Origin: Xiphydria camelus
Lineage: Eukaryota > Arthropoda > Insecta > Hymenoptera > Xiphydriidae
Direction of reading: 5' to 3'
Assembly: GCA_963678675.1 (NCBI GenBank)
Contig: OY783200.1
Location: forward strand, 5,220,501-5,284,500
DNA: 64,000 nucleotides
The notes beneath the pieces were generated by a model that saw only the letters and a list, made by a program, of their open reading frames with translations, ran no database searches and was not told the origin of the DNA. This document shows positions 31,355-41,912 of the stretch, one piece after another (the first letter of the stretch is position 1; every line of letters starts with the position of its first letter). The position numbers were made by a program, and so were the translations under genes.

Positions 31355-33193
31355 ATGCCCCGACTGTCCAAGAGCAACCTCCTCAGCGGGCTGCGGCTGA
31401 TCGAACTGGTGAGAGAATTCCCGGAGCTCTACGATCCGGATCACGAGATGGCCGGTGATGAAGTTCACAAGAACCTCATCTGGATTCGGATAGCGGATAA
31501 GTTGGACGCGCCAGGTGAGTTACGTCCCTTCCACCCGCCCCTCCCCCCCGAAGCGCAAGTAATAAAAACTATTTCTCCGTTTCCCTCGCTCGAGATCTCC
31601 CCCGCCGTCAGGAATTTTTTCCTCCGGGAGGGAAGCGGCGGCGGAATACTCGCGGGGGGTGAACGGTCGGGAGAGTCGGACGATCTTGCATAAAAAATGA
31701 CACATGGGAATCTGCAAGGAGGTTCGAAGCGCGGGGGAAACGGGAGGAGAGACAGACCGAGGGGGCGTGTCCCTCGTAAGAAATGGATTCGTAGATTTCC
31801 TCCGGCTCGGGGGGGGGGGGGAGGGAGATGTAGATCTCTCCTCGGCGGACTCGAAAGTGCCTCCGAGAGAGGAATCCCGGAGCAGAGACGCGAGTGCTCT
31901 TCCTCTTCATCTTCCCGTTCGCTATATACTGCTGACCCCTATTAAAAGAGACGCGAATCGATTTGTCTCGTTGCGCGATAATTTGCCCCCCCTTCGCGTG
32001 TTCCTTTTACAGTCGAAGCCGTCGAGAAGAATTGGGAGAAGCTGTCCGCGAGCTATGCGAAAAAGTGGAAAGGCAACGACGCGAAGACGAAGGTCAAGCC
32101 TACCACGATCGACGAGGCCCTCGCCTTCCTTCCGGACACTTCGTGAGAAGGATTATCCTAGTTTCGCGGGAAGGAGAGCAAGTGTCGAAGGAAGCCTCAA
32201 AACTCTTGAACGAAAACTCCAGTGAAAGTGGCTCCTTTTCGACACTTCCGCTCCAACTCCGTCACTGATACCGACTCACTGATGCTGTGTCGCAGTCAGC
32301 ATCAGCAGCAGCAGCCGTGGCAGGAAGAGCCGTCAAACGAGAACAGCTGTGCTAGCAGCAAGAGCGGTTCACCGAAAGCTGAGGAGAAACGCTCACTGCG
32401 GTCCAGTTCTCGTCTGTCGACGATCTCGAAGGCCGAGACGTCGACCCTGATCGCGTCAAGCGCCGGGAAGAAGGAGCTGTCGTTCGCTCCGGACGACTTC
32501 TCGGACGGAGAAAAGACGCCGACCAACGACGACAGCAGATCCGTCTCGGGAGAGGGAGACGTGTCCTCGGAAGTTGTCGACAGGTAAATATCGCCACGCC
32601 CCCCTCGGAATAAAAATCCACGCCAACGAGAAATTCCGCCGTTCCTTTCTCGGGAACGTCTTCGGGGAGGGTGCACGCGAGCCCACCCCGCGTAATAGCC
32701 GCGAAGAGAACCCATAATTCTCCGGGGCGCGCGCTCAAGAGTGACGTCGAGAAAAGGGATGAAAGATAAAAGCCGGCAGTGAAGAAGGGTTGATCTCCGT
32801 TCGTGATTCGAGGAGATGATTTAAGAGGACTAATCCGATTAAGATTTGTCAACGCCACCCCCTTCCCCTCCCAGGCATCGCGCGGTCCCACCCTCCGACA
32901 GGATCCTGCGTCCCCGTCACTCGGAGCCCTCCTCGCAGATCGCGGCCGCGGTTAAGGAGGCGCTGCAGACGAGTATCGCGGGGATGGCGCCGCGACGTAC
33001 CTCGATGACGCCTACGCGACGCGGCCGGGCCAGGAAGACGCCGAATCCCCGGGAGCCGACGCGCGTCTTCTTCGAGAGCATGGGGATGACGGTTGCCACC
33101 TTCCCGCAGCACGTGCAGGCCGGCATCAAGGTGAAGGTCTGCCAGATCGTCGAGGACGTCGAGTACGACCTGTTCGCGCCTAAGAACCGTTGA
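31355..33193 (+). CDS. MADF-BESS domain protein, four exons, 298 residues
   Basis: Exons: 31355-31514, 32013-32142, 32296-32583 and 32875-33193. Introns of 498, 153 and 291 nt all start GT and end AG, and the phases (1, 2, 2) rejoin one open frame of 897 nt including TGA. Residues 13-93 form a MADF domain: LIELVREFPELYD, W43 in KNLIWIRIADKL, W61 and W72 in the second half, and a closing ALAFLPD. Residues 97-192 are a Q/S/E-rich linker starting SQHQQQQ. Residues 241-247 (RRGRARK) resemble an AT-hook. Residues 256-293 (VFFESMG...IKVKVCQIVEDV) match a BESS motif. MADF domains are Myb-like DNA binders and BESS mediates protein contacts, as in fly Adf-1 and Dip3 (knowledge). A nuclear transcription regulator is inferred, with targets unknown. 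No other gene is adjacent, and repeat array P1 begins about 60 bp after the stop. I cannot name an orthologue. Confidence 0.85.
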
Positions 33194-33597
33194 CGACGGA
33201 CGAACTCCGATGAGGGAGGTTAATTCTCGGAGGGTTCTTCTTCTTTTTGGTGGTAACCCGAGAAAAAGTGTTTGGTGTATGCGTAATCATATATGATTGG
33301 ATATAATGAGATCCGAGATTTCTCTCTTTCTGATCATATATGAGAAATTATGTGTGATCATATCTGGTCATATATGACCAGATGGGATTTAATATAATCT
33401 GATCTAAGATTTTCATTTTTTTTTAGATCTAACTCAATATTATCATATATAATCAGGTCTGAAAATTGCCTTTATCTCATCATACGTGAAAAATTATGTA
33501 TGACCATATTATAATCAAATATGACCAGATAGGATTTAATATAATTTGATCTAAAATATCCAATTTTGTTTAGATCTGACTACATATAGTCATATGC

Positions 33598-33755
33598 GAC
33601 TTCAATTACTGTTATCTCATTATCTATGAGGTTTTGGCTCATATTTATATAATACTTTTCTGAAGATTACATTTCTATCTATAACAAAGTCTTATATCAA
33701 CATAAGTTAAAAGTTCATAAATAATGAGACAATAGCGATTAAAGTTCCTTTCCTG
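33598..33755. mobile_element. TIR-O short element inside array P1
   Basis: The arm CTTCAATTACTGTTATCTCA then TTATCTATGA and the inverse at 33715-33752 (TAATGAGACAATAGCGATTA) are imperfect inverted copies. Array sequence flanks both sides. The exact ends are uncertain. Confidence 0.5.
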
Positions 33756-33874
33756 GCGAGTAAGTTTAGCCTTACATGGTCATATAGGATTATATGTAGT
33801 TAAATTTCAAGAAAATAGAAAATTTTACATCAGATTATATTAAGTCCTATCTGATCATATATGACCACATATAT

Positions 33875-34121
33875 GAGTGGCTCAGTGCCATCTTCGCCTA
33901 ACGCACGAAAGTTTGAATTTGGCGCTTTGTTGCTTAAATTCATATAATATGCAGCAATATGTCAGTGCCAAAGGTGTGAGTGACTCAGTGCTATACTTGC
34001 CTAACCCACGAAAATTTGAATTTCGCACTTTATTGCTTAACATCATATATATGCAGCAATATGTCAGTGCGAAAGTGTTATATTTGGAGGAGGCTTAGGC
34101 AAGTATGGCACTGAGCCACTC
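33875..34121. mobile_element. TIR-J element, copy 1 (247 bp)
   Basis: It begins GAGTGGCTCAGTGCC and ends GGCACTGAGCCACTC, flanked by ATAT on both sides (33871-33874 and 34122-34125). It contains two direct repeats of about 103 bp (each with CAGTGC..., GCCTAAC, TTTGAATTT, GCAGCAATATGTCAGTGC). The 73-codon frame shared with copy 2 is a by-product of this duplication. Confidence 0.85.
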
Positions 34122-34166
34122 ATATGATCATACATAATTTCTCATATACGGCCATATATAATCATA

Positions 34167-34334
34167 CACTGAAAAAAATATTTAGCTAATCCAGCTATAT
34201 TTCTGGCTGCCTCAGACATTATTTGGTGACAACTAGAAAAATATTGCTAGCATAGCAAGAATTCTTGCTATTGCGACGAAAATTATCACTGCAATGACTA
34301 TAATTTTCTAGTTGTGGCCAAATTTTTTTGAGTG
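34167..34334. mobile_element. TIR-G element, copy 2
   Basis: 168 bp, begins CACTGAAAAAAATATTTAGC, ends TTTTTTTGAGTG, TA on both sides. It has the same symmetric centre GCAAGAATTCTTGC as copy 1 at 21635-21791. It is inserted in array P1. Confidence 0.85.
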
Positions 34335-34440
34335 TATACGGTCATATACGAGAGAGAACAGATAGATAAATATTTCGGACAAATTATATCCGATCATATA
34401 TTATGATCATATATGATTATACAATCTGACCATTCTTTCT

Positions 34441-35300
34441 CGGGAACGCATGCGGGGCCACCGCGGGGTGACGTCACAAGACTGACCCGCTCCGAGAAAG
34501 CGAGAAGGCGCGTCCGAAAGGTGCGAGCAATGAAATCGCATCGAAGGAGCCAGCATCGCCGTCATTGGATATCGCGAGTAATATCCTCCGTACACGTTCG
34601 TTCCTCCGAGGAAATTGGCCGCGGAGCGGAGCGGCGTATCGGAAGCCGTAATATCCCGTTATACGTATTGTTTTTATCGTCGGATATCATCCCCCCGCGA
34701 GGGCCCAATAACGTGCATTTCCGTGGAGCGAGGGAAGGAGAGTTCGCTCGTGCTTTTTTTGGGTTGCTTTTTCGCGTTATTTTCTGAACGGAGGGGACGG
34801 CTTCCCCCGTTTTCTCTCGTTTTACTTTTCTCCCCGTTCGCGAATCGCATCGCCTGTACTTTTGTATCGATTCGCGTTTGATATCGTTTGTTGGTTTTTT
34901 TCAAATAAATCTTTACCGTTGCACGACTCGAGTTTTAAAAAATGAGGAGGAGAAACGGCCTACTGCGTCAAATGTATCTCTGATAGTTCCATCATCGCCG
35001 GTGTCGAATGGGACGGTGGTAAAAAGAGCGGGGCGAAGGGGTAGCGGAGGGAAGGAGCGACGCGCGAAGGGAAGGCGGCGGGAACGGGCGGATTCGGACG
35101 GGCCTCCATAAAAGGCAGGACGAGGGTGTCCATATCGATTAAACGAGGAGGGAAACGCGTGGTCTCGTCTCGGTTCGACGCGGGCTACCGCCGTTTCAAC
35201 CCGAGTTCTCGGTTTTGGATATCAAAGTGGCCCGCGCGCGTCAATCAGCGATGGCTTCCTGCAGTCTCTCGTTACCTTCACCGGTTCCCGAATTAATCGC
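34441..35300. other. GC-rich segment, likely displaced 3' flank of the MADF-BESS gene
   Basis: Unique CpG-rich sequence resumes after array P1. If P1 inserted into the 3' untranslated region, this stretch up to the AATAAA at 34904 would be the original transcript end (inference). The overlapping ORFs have no domain. Confidence 0.35.
34904..34909 (+). terminator. Candidate polyadenylation signal AATAAA
   Basis: This AATAAA follows the T-rich run GGTTTTTTTC and precedes a T-rich stretch. It is the first convincing AATAAA I see on the plus strand after the MADF-BESS stop. If used, the 3' untranslated region would be about 1.7 kb and would include array P1. A non-canonical signal closer to the stop is also possible. 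Confidence 0.3.
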
Positions 35301-35309
35301 GCTTCGGAG

Positions 35310-36170
35310 AACCGCCTCCAAATGAGTCCCACCCCAAAAATCGAAGCCAGAAACATTTCCTTTCGATTTCGACGAGAATTATTTTTCTGGAGATTTTCGC
35401 GAAAATTGAAATCTCCGGAATCGGACACTTGAACACCCTGATTAACGTACTTTTTTATGCTGATTCTGGAAAAGATTGATTTATTGAAGAAATATCGAAG
35501 AAGTATTGAGATGTCGACGATTATATATATGAGGAGAAAATAATTTTTCGTACTTAAAAGCATCGATATCCCATGTTTCCTTTGAGATATGGTTAATATA
35601 TTTGTTATTTTTGGAGTCAGCGCAAAAAATAGAAAAGATGGGATGGTCTAGAGTTCGATTTTCGAGATTTTGATTTTTAGCAAAATTTTGACATTTTTCG
35701 CGAAAATCAAAATCTATTGAATTGAGCTCTCGACTAGCCTATCTTGTCTATTTTTTTGCGTTGATTCCGAAAATGACCAGTTTATCGGGGAAATGTCAAA
35801 GGAAGGCTAAAATATTGACGATTTTGTGGGAAAAAATCATTTTTTCTTACATGTAGCGATTTATTGAGGAATTCTCAAAAGAAAACCGAGATATCGATGT
35901 TTTTTTTGAAAGAAAACCATTCCTCGTGTATAAAATCGCTCATATCTCATGTTTTTTTTTGATATATGATAATGTATTTGAGAATGGTCAAGAGTTCAAA
36001 TCAAGAGATTTTGATTTTTGGCAAAATTTTAAGGGGGTAGGTACGTTTTGCGAAAAAACGAAATGTCTGAAATCGAGCTCTTGATAACCCAACCTTATGT
36101 ATGTTGTCCACTTGATTCTGAAAAAGCTCTCGAAGGAACGATGAAACATCGACGATTTTCTCAAAGAAAC
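35310..36170. repeat. Tandem repeat of about 300-350-bp units
   Basis: Three diverged units carry GCGAAAATTGAAATCT, GCGAAAATCAAAATCT or GCGAAAAAACGAAATGT at about 35398, 35699 and 36049. Each is followed by GA(A/G)CTCTTGA- or CACTTGA-like and TGATTC(T/C)GAAAA strings. No coding frame. Confidence 0.65.
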
Positions 36171-36178
36171 CAGAACGT

Positions 36179-36402
36179 AGGATAAAAGCAGTATGAGATG
36201 CCCCAGTTTCTACTTAACTTTGAACGCGATTATCTCAAAACGCAGTGGAGATCCACGAAAAATGTAAAGTAGCTTTTGTACGGTAAAAATAAAGAGGAAC
36301 ATTTTTTATTTAAACCGTTCTTCGACATCTCTGCAATCTATTTCAAGATAATCGATTTTGAACTTATACTCTTCAACCGGAACGTCTATTCCACTTTTAC
36401 CC
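36179..36402. mobile_element. Short element with TIR-X-like ends
   Basis: The left end GGATAAAAGCAGTATGAGATG is followed by CCCCAG. The right end in reverse is GGGTAAAAGTGGAATAGACG. The interior has a self-complementary core (GCGATTATCTC against the inverse GATAATCGA). The ends match TIR-X termini, so this is probably a shorter derivative of that family. Confidence 0.6.
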
Positions 36403-37000
36403 TGTACCGACGCAAATGCGTAGACACTCTCGATAACGAGAAATAGATTCGACGATTCTCGAATCGCGCGCAAGACTCGCGACTAATGGACACTTGGAAC
36501 ACTCGCACACGAGGGAGAGGGGAGCAGAGAGGGGGGAAGTCGCGGTGTCGCACAATGCACCCGAGGTACATTAGGCTAATGGCACCCACGCGTCGGCCTC
36601 ACGACTATACCTACGAGGACGCGTTCGTTCGATGCTTAGCAAATGACGGAGCGTTATCATCGACCGCCTCGACGATAATTTCTCCTGGGGCTTACGACGC
36701 GTGTTCTCTCGCGCGGGCTTCTGGTCGGGCGCTCGCGTGTTAACGAAGATAGGTATGCTGAGGGGAAGAAACACCAGCCCTCCCCCCCGGGGTACAATTA
36801 CAAAGAGATTCGGCGTCGACGAACGCGAAATCAAGGGGAACGGCATATTTAAACAGGCTGAAATAAATATTACGTTGAACACGAAATTTATATCGGACCG
36901 GATGAGGAATGAAGACGAGAAGTAGCAATTTTTCGTGAGGAGCTCGTCTTGTGTCTCCCCTGGAAGTTGTATATTTGAGATAAAAAAAAATGTAATACAT
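36403..37000. other. GC-rich unique segment, no gene recognised
   Basis: No exon supported. It includes an AATAAA at about 36862 that cannot be tied to a gene. Confidence 0.35.
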
Positions 37001-37440
37001 TTAATGAATATTTAAAATATATATACGTTTTTACCGCCTATTATAAATTTCGAAAATTCTTAAAATATATTTCATATATTTGAAATATATTATTACACGC
37101 GTTAAATGTATTTTAAGCGTATTAACAAAATGTATTTTTGCAATGTTACAATGCAGCCAATATTTTAAATACCTATATTTTAATTATATTATTTAATTTC
37201 TATGTATTACAAAAAAAATATATTTTCAATTTTCCAATGCAGTTAATGTTTTTAAATATATTTTGACAATATAAAAAATATATTTTTTCTTCGTACGTTC
37301 AAAATATATTTTAAGTACTCGCAAAGTATTAAAAAAGCGGCAAAAACGTACATATTTTGAATACTGAAATACTGAAATTTGAAGTACCTACTTCTTTTTA
37401 TACTCGTATATTTCAAATACATTACTTTTCTGTGGGTATG
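37001..37440. repeat. AT-rich segment of AAATATATTT-type motifs
   Basis: AAAATATATTT and TTTGAAATATAT-like motifs recur in both orientations. This suggests a degenerate palindromic element, but I cannot define ends. Confidence 0.45.
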
Positions 37441-37785
37441 ACTGCCAGCGGAATGGGGAAATCGAAGCGGGGTAATGTAAGAAATGGAAAAAGCATTTCC
37501 GCGGTGAGCCGCTTTGCGGGAAATTGCAGCATTACCGAGGGCCGAGTCGCCTCTTGCGAATGCCCCTACTCGCAGGTGCACCCTGCACTGTCGAGGGACA
37601 TTATTGGCTCCGCTATTCCGCGCGCGAGTGGCGTAAAGAGAGGAACGACGTACGCGAGAGACGAGGTAACGTTACCGTATACTGTGACAAGAAACGGATG
37701 CCTACATCGAGGCACATTCCCGACTGCAGCCAACGCGATGCACTTTTGACGGACGCCCCGACATCTTCCACTGTATACCGAATGT
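37441..37785. other. Unique segment, no gene recognised
   Basis: A 130-codon forward frame spans 37357-37749 without any recognisable motif. No gene is called. Confidence 0.3.
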
Positions 37786-38691
37786 CAATTTACCAAGGAA
37801 AGATCCATTTATTACCGTTAATTGTCACTTTACGAAAAAATCTTTCGAATAAAAGTTATTTGGTGTCGAGGAGGACGTATAACGCGTGTAAGTGTTTTTT
37901 GATAATACGCGTTGTCAACGAGACACGAAGGTCACCTGTATTTTTTCAATCGGAACTCGACATTTTCGTTCTTACAAAAGTTGTAGAGCTCGTCGAGATA
38001 AAAAAAAAAGGTATGAGGTGAAAGGCCCATTCGTTGGACCATTTGTGAAATATCGCCGCTCAAAGTACAAGAGTAAGTAAGTGTAAGAGAAAATCAAATC
38101 CGGAGAACAATTAAAGAGTAGAAATGCCAAAAGATGTAAGTGCCAAAATGATAAAAATTGTTATTGTTACCCCTTGCGGTTATATTTATTTCTCTAAAAT
38201 ATATTAATTATTAGCAATCTTAATAACACATAACTTCAACAAATAAAAAAATACTAAGTAATTTAGTATGTCTTGTCGACTGTATAATAAAATAATCCAT
38301 TATTTCCGTCTCCTGTAAACTTTTGTTTTTGGCACTTACATCTTTTCGCATTTCTACTCTTCAATTATAATCGCGCGCGGCGCATCTTACTTTTGCAGTC
38401 AGAGCGGAAATATCTCACGAACGCGGTTCAACGGACGAGTATTTCACTTCAAAACTCTTTCGTTGATCTCGACGAGCTCCGCAATTTTTATGAGAATGGA
38501 AATATCAAGTTCCGTTTAGAGAAATACAAGTGACCCTCATATCTTGTTGACAACGCACGTTATCAAAAACCTTTCACATACGTCACACCATCACCTCAAG
38601 CTCAAACAACTTTAACTGGAAAGATCCTTTCGTAAAATGACAAGTAACGGAGTTAAAATGAAATCCTCCCTCGCTAAATTAACACCCTCTC
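37786..38691. mobile_element. Large fold-back element Q with nested element R
   Basis: The left arm (37786-38085) and right arm (38370-38691) are diverged inverted copies. Landmarks are GTCACTTTACGAAA against its inverse, TTTTTTGATAATACGCGTTG against CAACGCACGTTATCAAAAA, and GAGCTCGTCGAGAT against ATCTCGACGAGCTC. The outer ends are imprecise. Element R sits in the loop. Confidence 0.7.
38114..38361. mobile_element. TIR-R element nested in fold-back Q
   Basis: It begins AAGAGTAGAAATGCCAAAAG and ends with the inverse (TTTCGCATTTCTACTCTT). CAATTA stands exactly on both sides (38108-38113 and 38362-38367), a 6-bp duplication. TGTAAGTGCCAAAA pairs with TTTTGGCACTTACA. No ORF. Confidence 0.8.
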
Positions 38692-39164
38692 CTGTAGTCC
38701 AGAAAAAAAAATCAAACGAGTGAACGGACCACCCCTCGATAAATACCTTGAGGTGAAGAACGAAGAGAGTCTCCTCATTTTCCCGTGGGTCGCTAATGTT
38801 TCACGAGTGTTTCGTCCACGTCGCGCGATACGGATATATCTCTCTCACGGGACACTGCGCGAGACGAACACCCCTCGATCGCGTCGATACGCGGCAATCG
38901 CGAACTTCCCATCCGGGGATATCATCCGCACGAAAACAATTAGCCTATCTAAGGGTGGAGCCAGTCACCAGTTAACCCGCGCACCACTCGTACATTCCTG
39001 GATTCAGTTCAACGCATCCCCCGCGCCGTGCGACCGAGCACCGCGCCGCTGGACCACACAGCATCAATAGCGAATTCGCAAAAAAAGAGTGACGCGTCGC
39101 CTCGCTATCGTGCGGCCGCTTCCGGCATCTCGATCAGATCGCGAAGAAGGTCCCTCTCTCGAGG
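38692..39164. other. GC-rich segment upstream of a possible exon
   Basis: An initiator-like TTCAGTT lies near 39005, without TATA or a convincing DPE. It may be the leader of the 39165 frame if that is real. Confidence 0.3.
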
Positions 39165-39329
39165 ATGAGCGCGAACGATTCCCACCAGGAGCCGAGCCAC
39201 CTCCACGAGCTCATCTTCAAGGCGGTGTCCTCGCCCGTCGGGAAAGCGCAGCCGATCTACGACGGATCCAGGCGCGTCCCGTCGCGCGAGACGCGGTCCA
39301 TCGCGCAGCATCCACTCCGTCGCGTCCAG
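39165..39329 (+). CDS. Possible first coding exon, 55 codons, gene not recognised
   Basis: An ATG (A at -3) opens a frame starting MSANDSHQEPSHLHEL. It continues for exactly 55 codons to CAG|GTAAAA, a good donor leaving phase 0. The N-terminal 35 residues look protein-like (HLHELIFKAVSSP) and are less Arg-biased than the surrounding spurious frames. I see no matching acceptor exon downstream in this window, and I do not recognise the protein. The surrounding DNA is open on both strands (a 275-codon forward and a 235-codon reverse frame), so chance is a serious alternative. Only RNA evidence or conservation would decide. Confidence 0.3.
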
Positions 39330-40835
39330 GTAAAATCGGCCCGCGCGCGATGACGACCCTCGCCAATTTCCCAGAACCATGGAGCACCGACGGCCGCGCG
39401 TCGGTCGTCTCCACCGCGTCAACGACGCCGAACCGCGCAGCGACGGGCGAACGACGCGACGATGAGGGACGGCCATCTCCCGAGGACAACGGCGTCGGTC
39501 ATCTCGATCACGATTTGGGGAATCGCCGAAGAGCGAACCGAAACCCGGAGCACCTTCCGCGTTTAGAAAAAAAAAAATGGAATTCACACCGCGCACGACA
39601 TCACCACGCACGACACCGCGGTATCCTCGAGGGATGCAGAAGAGAGAGAGAGAGAGAGAGAGGGAGAGCGCGCGCACGCAAGACTCTCGTCCTCGGGAAG
39701 GTCCTCGTGCGACTGACGACGACGTCGACGCGCACCCCCCGAACTGGCCCGAGGAGCGACCGACCGCGGCACGCCGTTCCGCACCACGGGACGCGAATCG
39801 AACTCTCGTCAAGTCCTACGACGACGATGACAATGACGACGAGCCTCGACGACAACCTGTTAATCACCTATTCTCACCAACACACTAGCCCGAAACGCGG
39901 AAGAGCACCTCGATGATTGGAATGGGCACGAAGTGATTCGAAGGCGATCGGTGGATCCCCTTGTTTCCTCTCCTTTCATATATACAGATGACGGGAATTT
40001 TTACAAATTGGACACAAGCTTCGGCATCCTCGACGACACTGAGCACGACGCGCTCCCTCTCGACGTCCTCCAGCGACGAGGCCGCCCACGGTTTCCGATA
40101 GAGCTGACCAATCCTCGCTCCCCCGCGTCGCCGTGGATCCTCGGCTGACGATACGCGTACTCCCCGGAAGATCGCGGCGCGATTCGATCATCGACGGGTG
40201 ATTTCTTCGCCGCGCGGCGTCGCTGCGGCTCCGAGGGGATGCGGATGACGGTCGAGCGGGTGGCGGAGCGACGCGATGACGTTTCCCGCGCGGTAGGGCG
40301 TCCGCGGTCGCGCGACAATGACGACGACGGTCGGTGCAGGTGGCTGCTGGATGTGCCGGAGTGCGGGCTTACGGCGGAATGAGAGGAAAGCTCGGCTTAG
40401 GGGGCTACAGCGTGGCATCGCCTGCGAGAGAGAGAGAGAGAGAGAGAGAGCTGCGCGCGTTATCGACCCGCCCGCGAGGCTATATTCAACTACGCGATAC
40501 CTCTACGCGCGCGTGCACGCTCGGCTCCCACGCGCTCTCGTTCGCCCGCCAAAAACGACTTTAAACCCCGGAGAGAGAGCCTGGCTTTCGCCTGCGCTCG
40601 CTCGCGGCGCGCGGGGAAACGCCGATCGAAATGGCGATCGCGTCTGCGCGACGTGTGCGCCGTGGGGGATGAGAGCTCGCTGAGAGGGGGAGAGAGAGAG
40701 AGAGAGAGAGAGAAAGGGGGTGCGCACTTTTTCTCAATGGCCCGCCGCGGTGGCTGCGCGGGGAATGTTACTCGACGTCTAGGAATTATTGGGGGATCCG
40801 AGGAAGAGAGAGAGAGAGAGTAGGTATTTGTGCGT
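39330..40835. other. GC-rich segment with (GA)n tracts
   Basis: (GA)n runs lie at about 39641-39662, 40425-40450, 40690-40712 and 40806-40821. Overlapping Arg-rich frames occur on both strands. If the 39165 exon is real, this is intron. Confidence 0.4.
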
Positions 40836-40928
40836 GGTCAAATGTGATCGTGTATAATTGGATGTGATCAGGTCCGAAATTAGACTCTATCTGATCATGT
40901 GTGAAAGATTATGTATGACCGTATATAT

Positions 40929-41280
40929 CGTCGGTCTTATCAGGTAAGGGCGTATCTCAGAAAATTTGAAAATTGAATTAAGACCGCCAATAGGCGTACC
41001 TCAACATTTTATACATAGTTTTGCTCCCCATGTATATTTTTCGTCGTATCTCAAAATATAATCAAAATTTAAATCTCACGTATAGTAGGCATAACTTAGG
41101 ATAGGCCTATACGTGTGATTTGAAAGGCATTCAAGCGCATAATTTTATACATAAAAAAAATCACCAAGCTATAAAAATAATTGCAGGACTTATTCACAAT
41201 GAAAAATCGTAAAATATTTAAAATCGCTCTCCTGAGAAATCATCAAAACTGAGATACGCCCTTACGTGATAAGACCGACG
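40929..41280. mobile_element. TIR-K element inside array P2
   Basis: It begins CGTCGGTCTTATCAGGTAAG and ends with the inverse (CTTACGTGATAAGACCGACG). The inverted arms run at least 32 bp. ATAT stands on both sides, and up to six matching bases are possible because the target is alternating AT. The 352-bp interior has no ORF. Confidence 0.85.
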
Positions 41281-41335
41281 ATATATAATCATATACGAAT
41301 ATAACTAGACAAGATTTAATATCTGATCTAAAATT

Positions 41336-41582
41336 GAGTGGATCAGTGCCATCTTCGCCTAACCCACGAAAGTTTGAATTTGGCGCTTTGTTGCTTAAAA
41401 TCATCTGATATACAGCAATATGTCAGTGCCAAAGGTGTGAGTGACTCAGTGCTATACTTGCCTAACCCACGAAAATTTGAATTTGGCACTTTATTGTTTA
41501 ACATCATATATATGCAGCAATATGTCAGTGCGAAAGTGTTATATTTGGAGGAGGCTTAGGCAAGTATGGCACTGAGCCACTC
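41336..41582. mobile_element. TIR-J element, copy 2 (247 bp)
   Basis: It begins GAGTGGATCAGTGCC and ends GGCACTGAGCCACTC, with AATT on both sides (41332-41335 and 41583-41586). It has the same length and the same internal duplication of about 103 bp as copy 1, but sits at a different place in the array unit, so it is an independent insertion. Confidence 0.85.
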
Positions 41583-41614
41583 AATTTTCAATTTTGTTCA
41601 GATCTAACTATATA

Positions 41615-41872
41615 TCTGTGGTTTGGTTCTAAAAGGGCCAAAGTTATAAAATGCACATTTTTGCCCATGTCCACATTAGCCTTTTTAACTATAAAATAAA
41701 ATGTTTTTTTTGGGTTTGAACATTGGCCCTATGCACTTTTATAGTACGGTTGTTATTGTAAGTACACATTGGCCCTTTCTACATTTAAAGGTTCTCTTGA
41801 AATACAGTTTGATTATGCACTTTGGCCCATCTCGAAAAATTGACATTGGCCCTTTTAGAACCGAGTCATAGA
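41615..41872. mobile_element. TIR-L element inside array P2
   Basis: The inverted ends share GGTTCTAAAAGGGCCA, within TCTGTGGTTT... and, in reverse, TCTATGACTC.... TATA stands on both sides. The string TTGGCCC or its inverse recurs inside. About 258 bp, no ORF. Confidence 0.8.
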
Positions 41873-41912
41873 TATAATCGTACGTTATCATATATAATCA
41901 TATATGATTATA

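Larger units (their letters stand above)
33252..34440. repeat. AT-rich palindromic element or array P, copy 1
   Basis: Dense repeats of GATCATATATGATC-like palindromes with longer recurring strings (GGATTTAATATAATCTGATC, TAGATCTGACTA). The outer ends CCGAGAAAAAGTG and CTTTCTCGG are inverted, so the whole may be one element. It holds three inserted short elements: 33598-33755, 33875-34121 and 34167-34334. It starts only about 60 bp after the MADF-BESS stop codon. Confidence 0.7.

Noticed and set aside
31514..31693. Read-through of exon 1 into a 117-codon frame
   Set aside because: The codons after 31514 follow a strong GTGAGT donor and lose MADF similarity, while the spliced frame restores it.
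32222..32295. Alternative acceptor at 32221-32222 for exon 3
   Set aside because: In the phase left by exon 2 it reaches a stop at about 32266. The acceptor ending at 32295 keeps the frame open.
33877..34098. A 73-codon frame repeated at 41338-41559
   Set aside because: It is the reading of the 103-bp internal duplication of TIR-J, bounded by its termini.
39089..39916. A 275-codon forward frame and an overlapping 235-codon reverse frame
   Set aside because: Both strands are open because the DNA is CpG-rich and stop-poor. The translations are Arg/Pro/Ser-rich, run through a (GA)n tract and show no domain.
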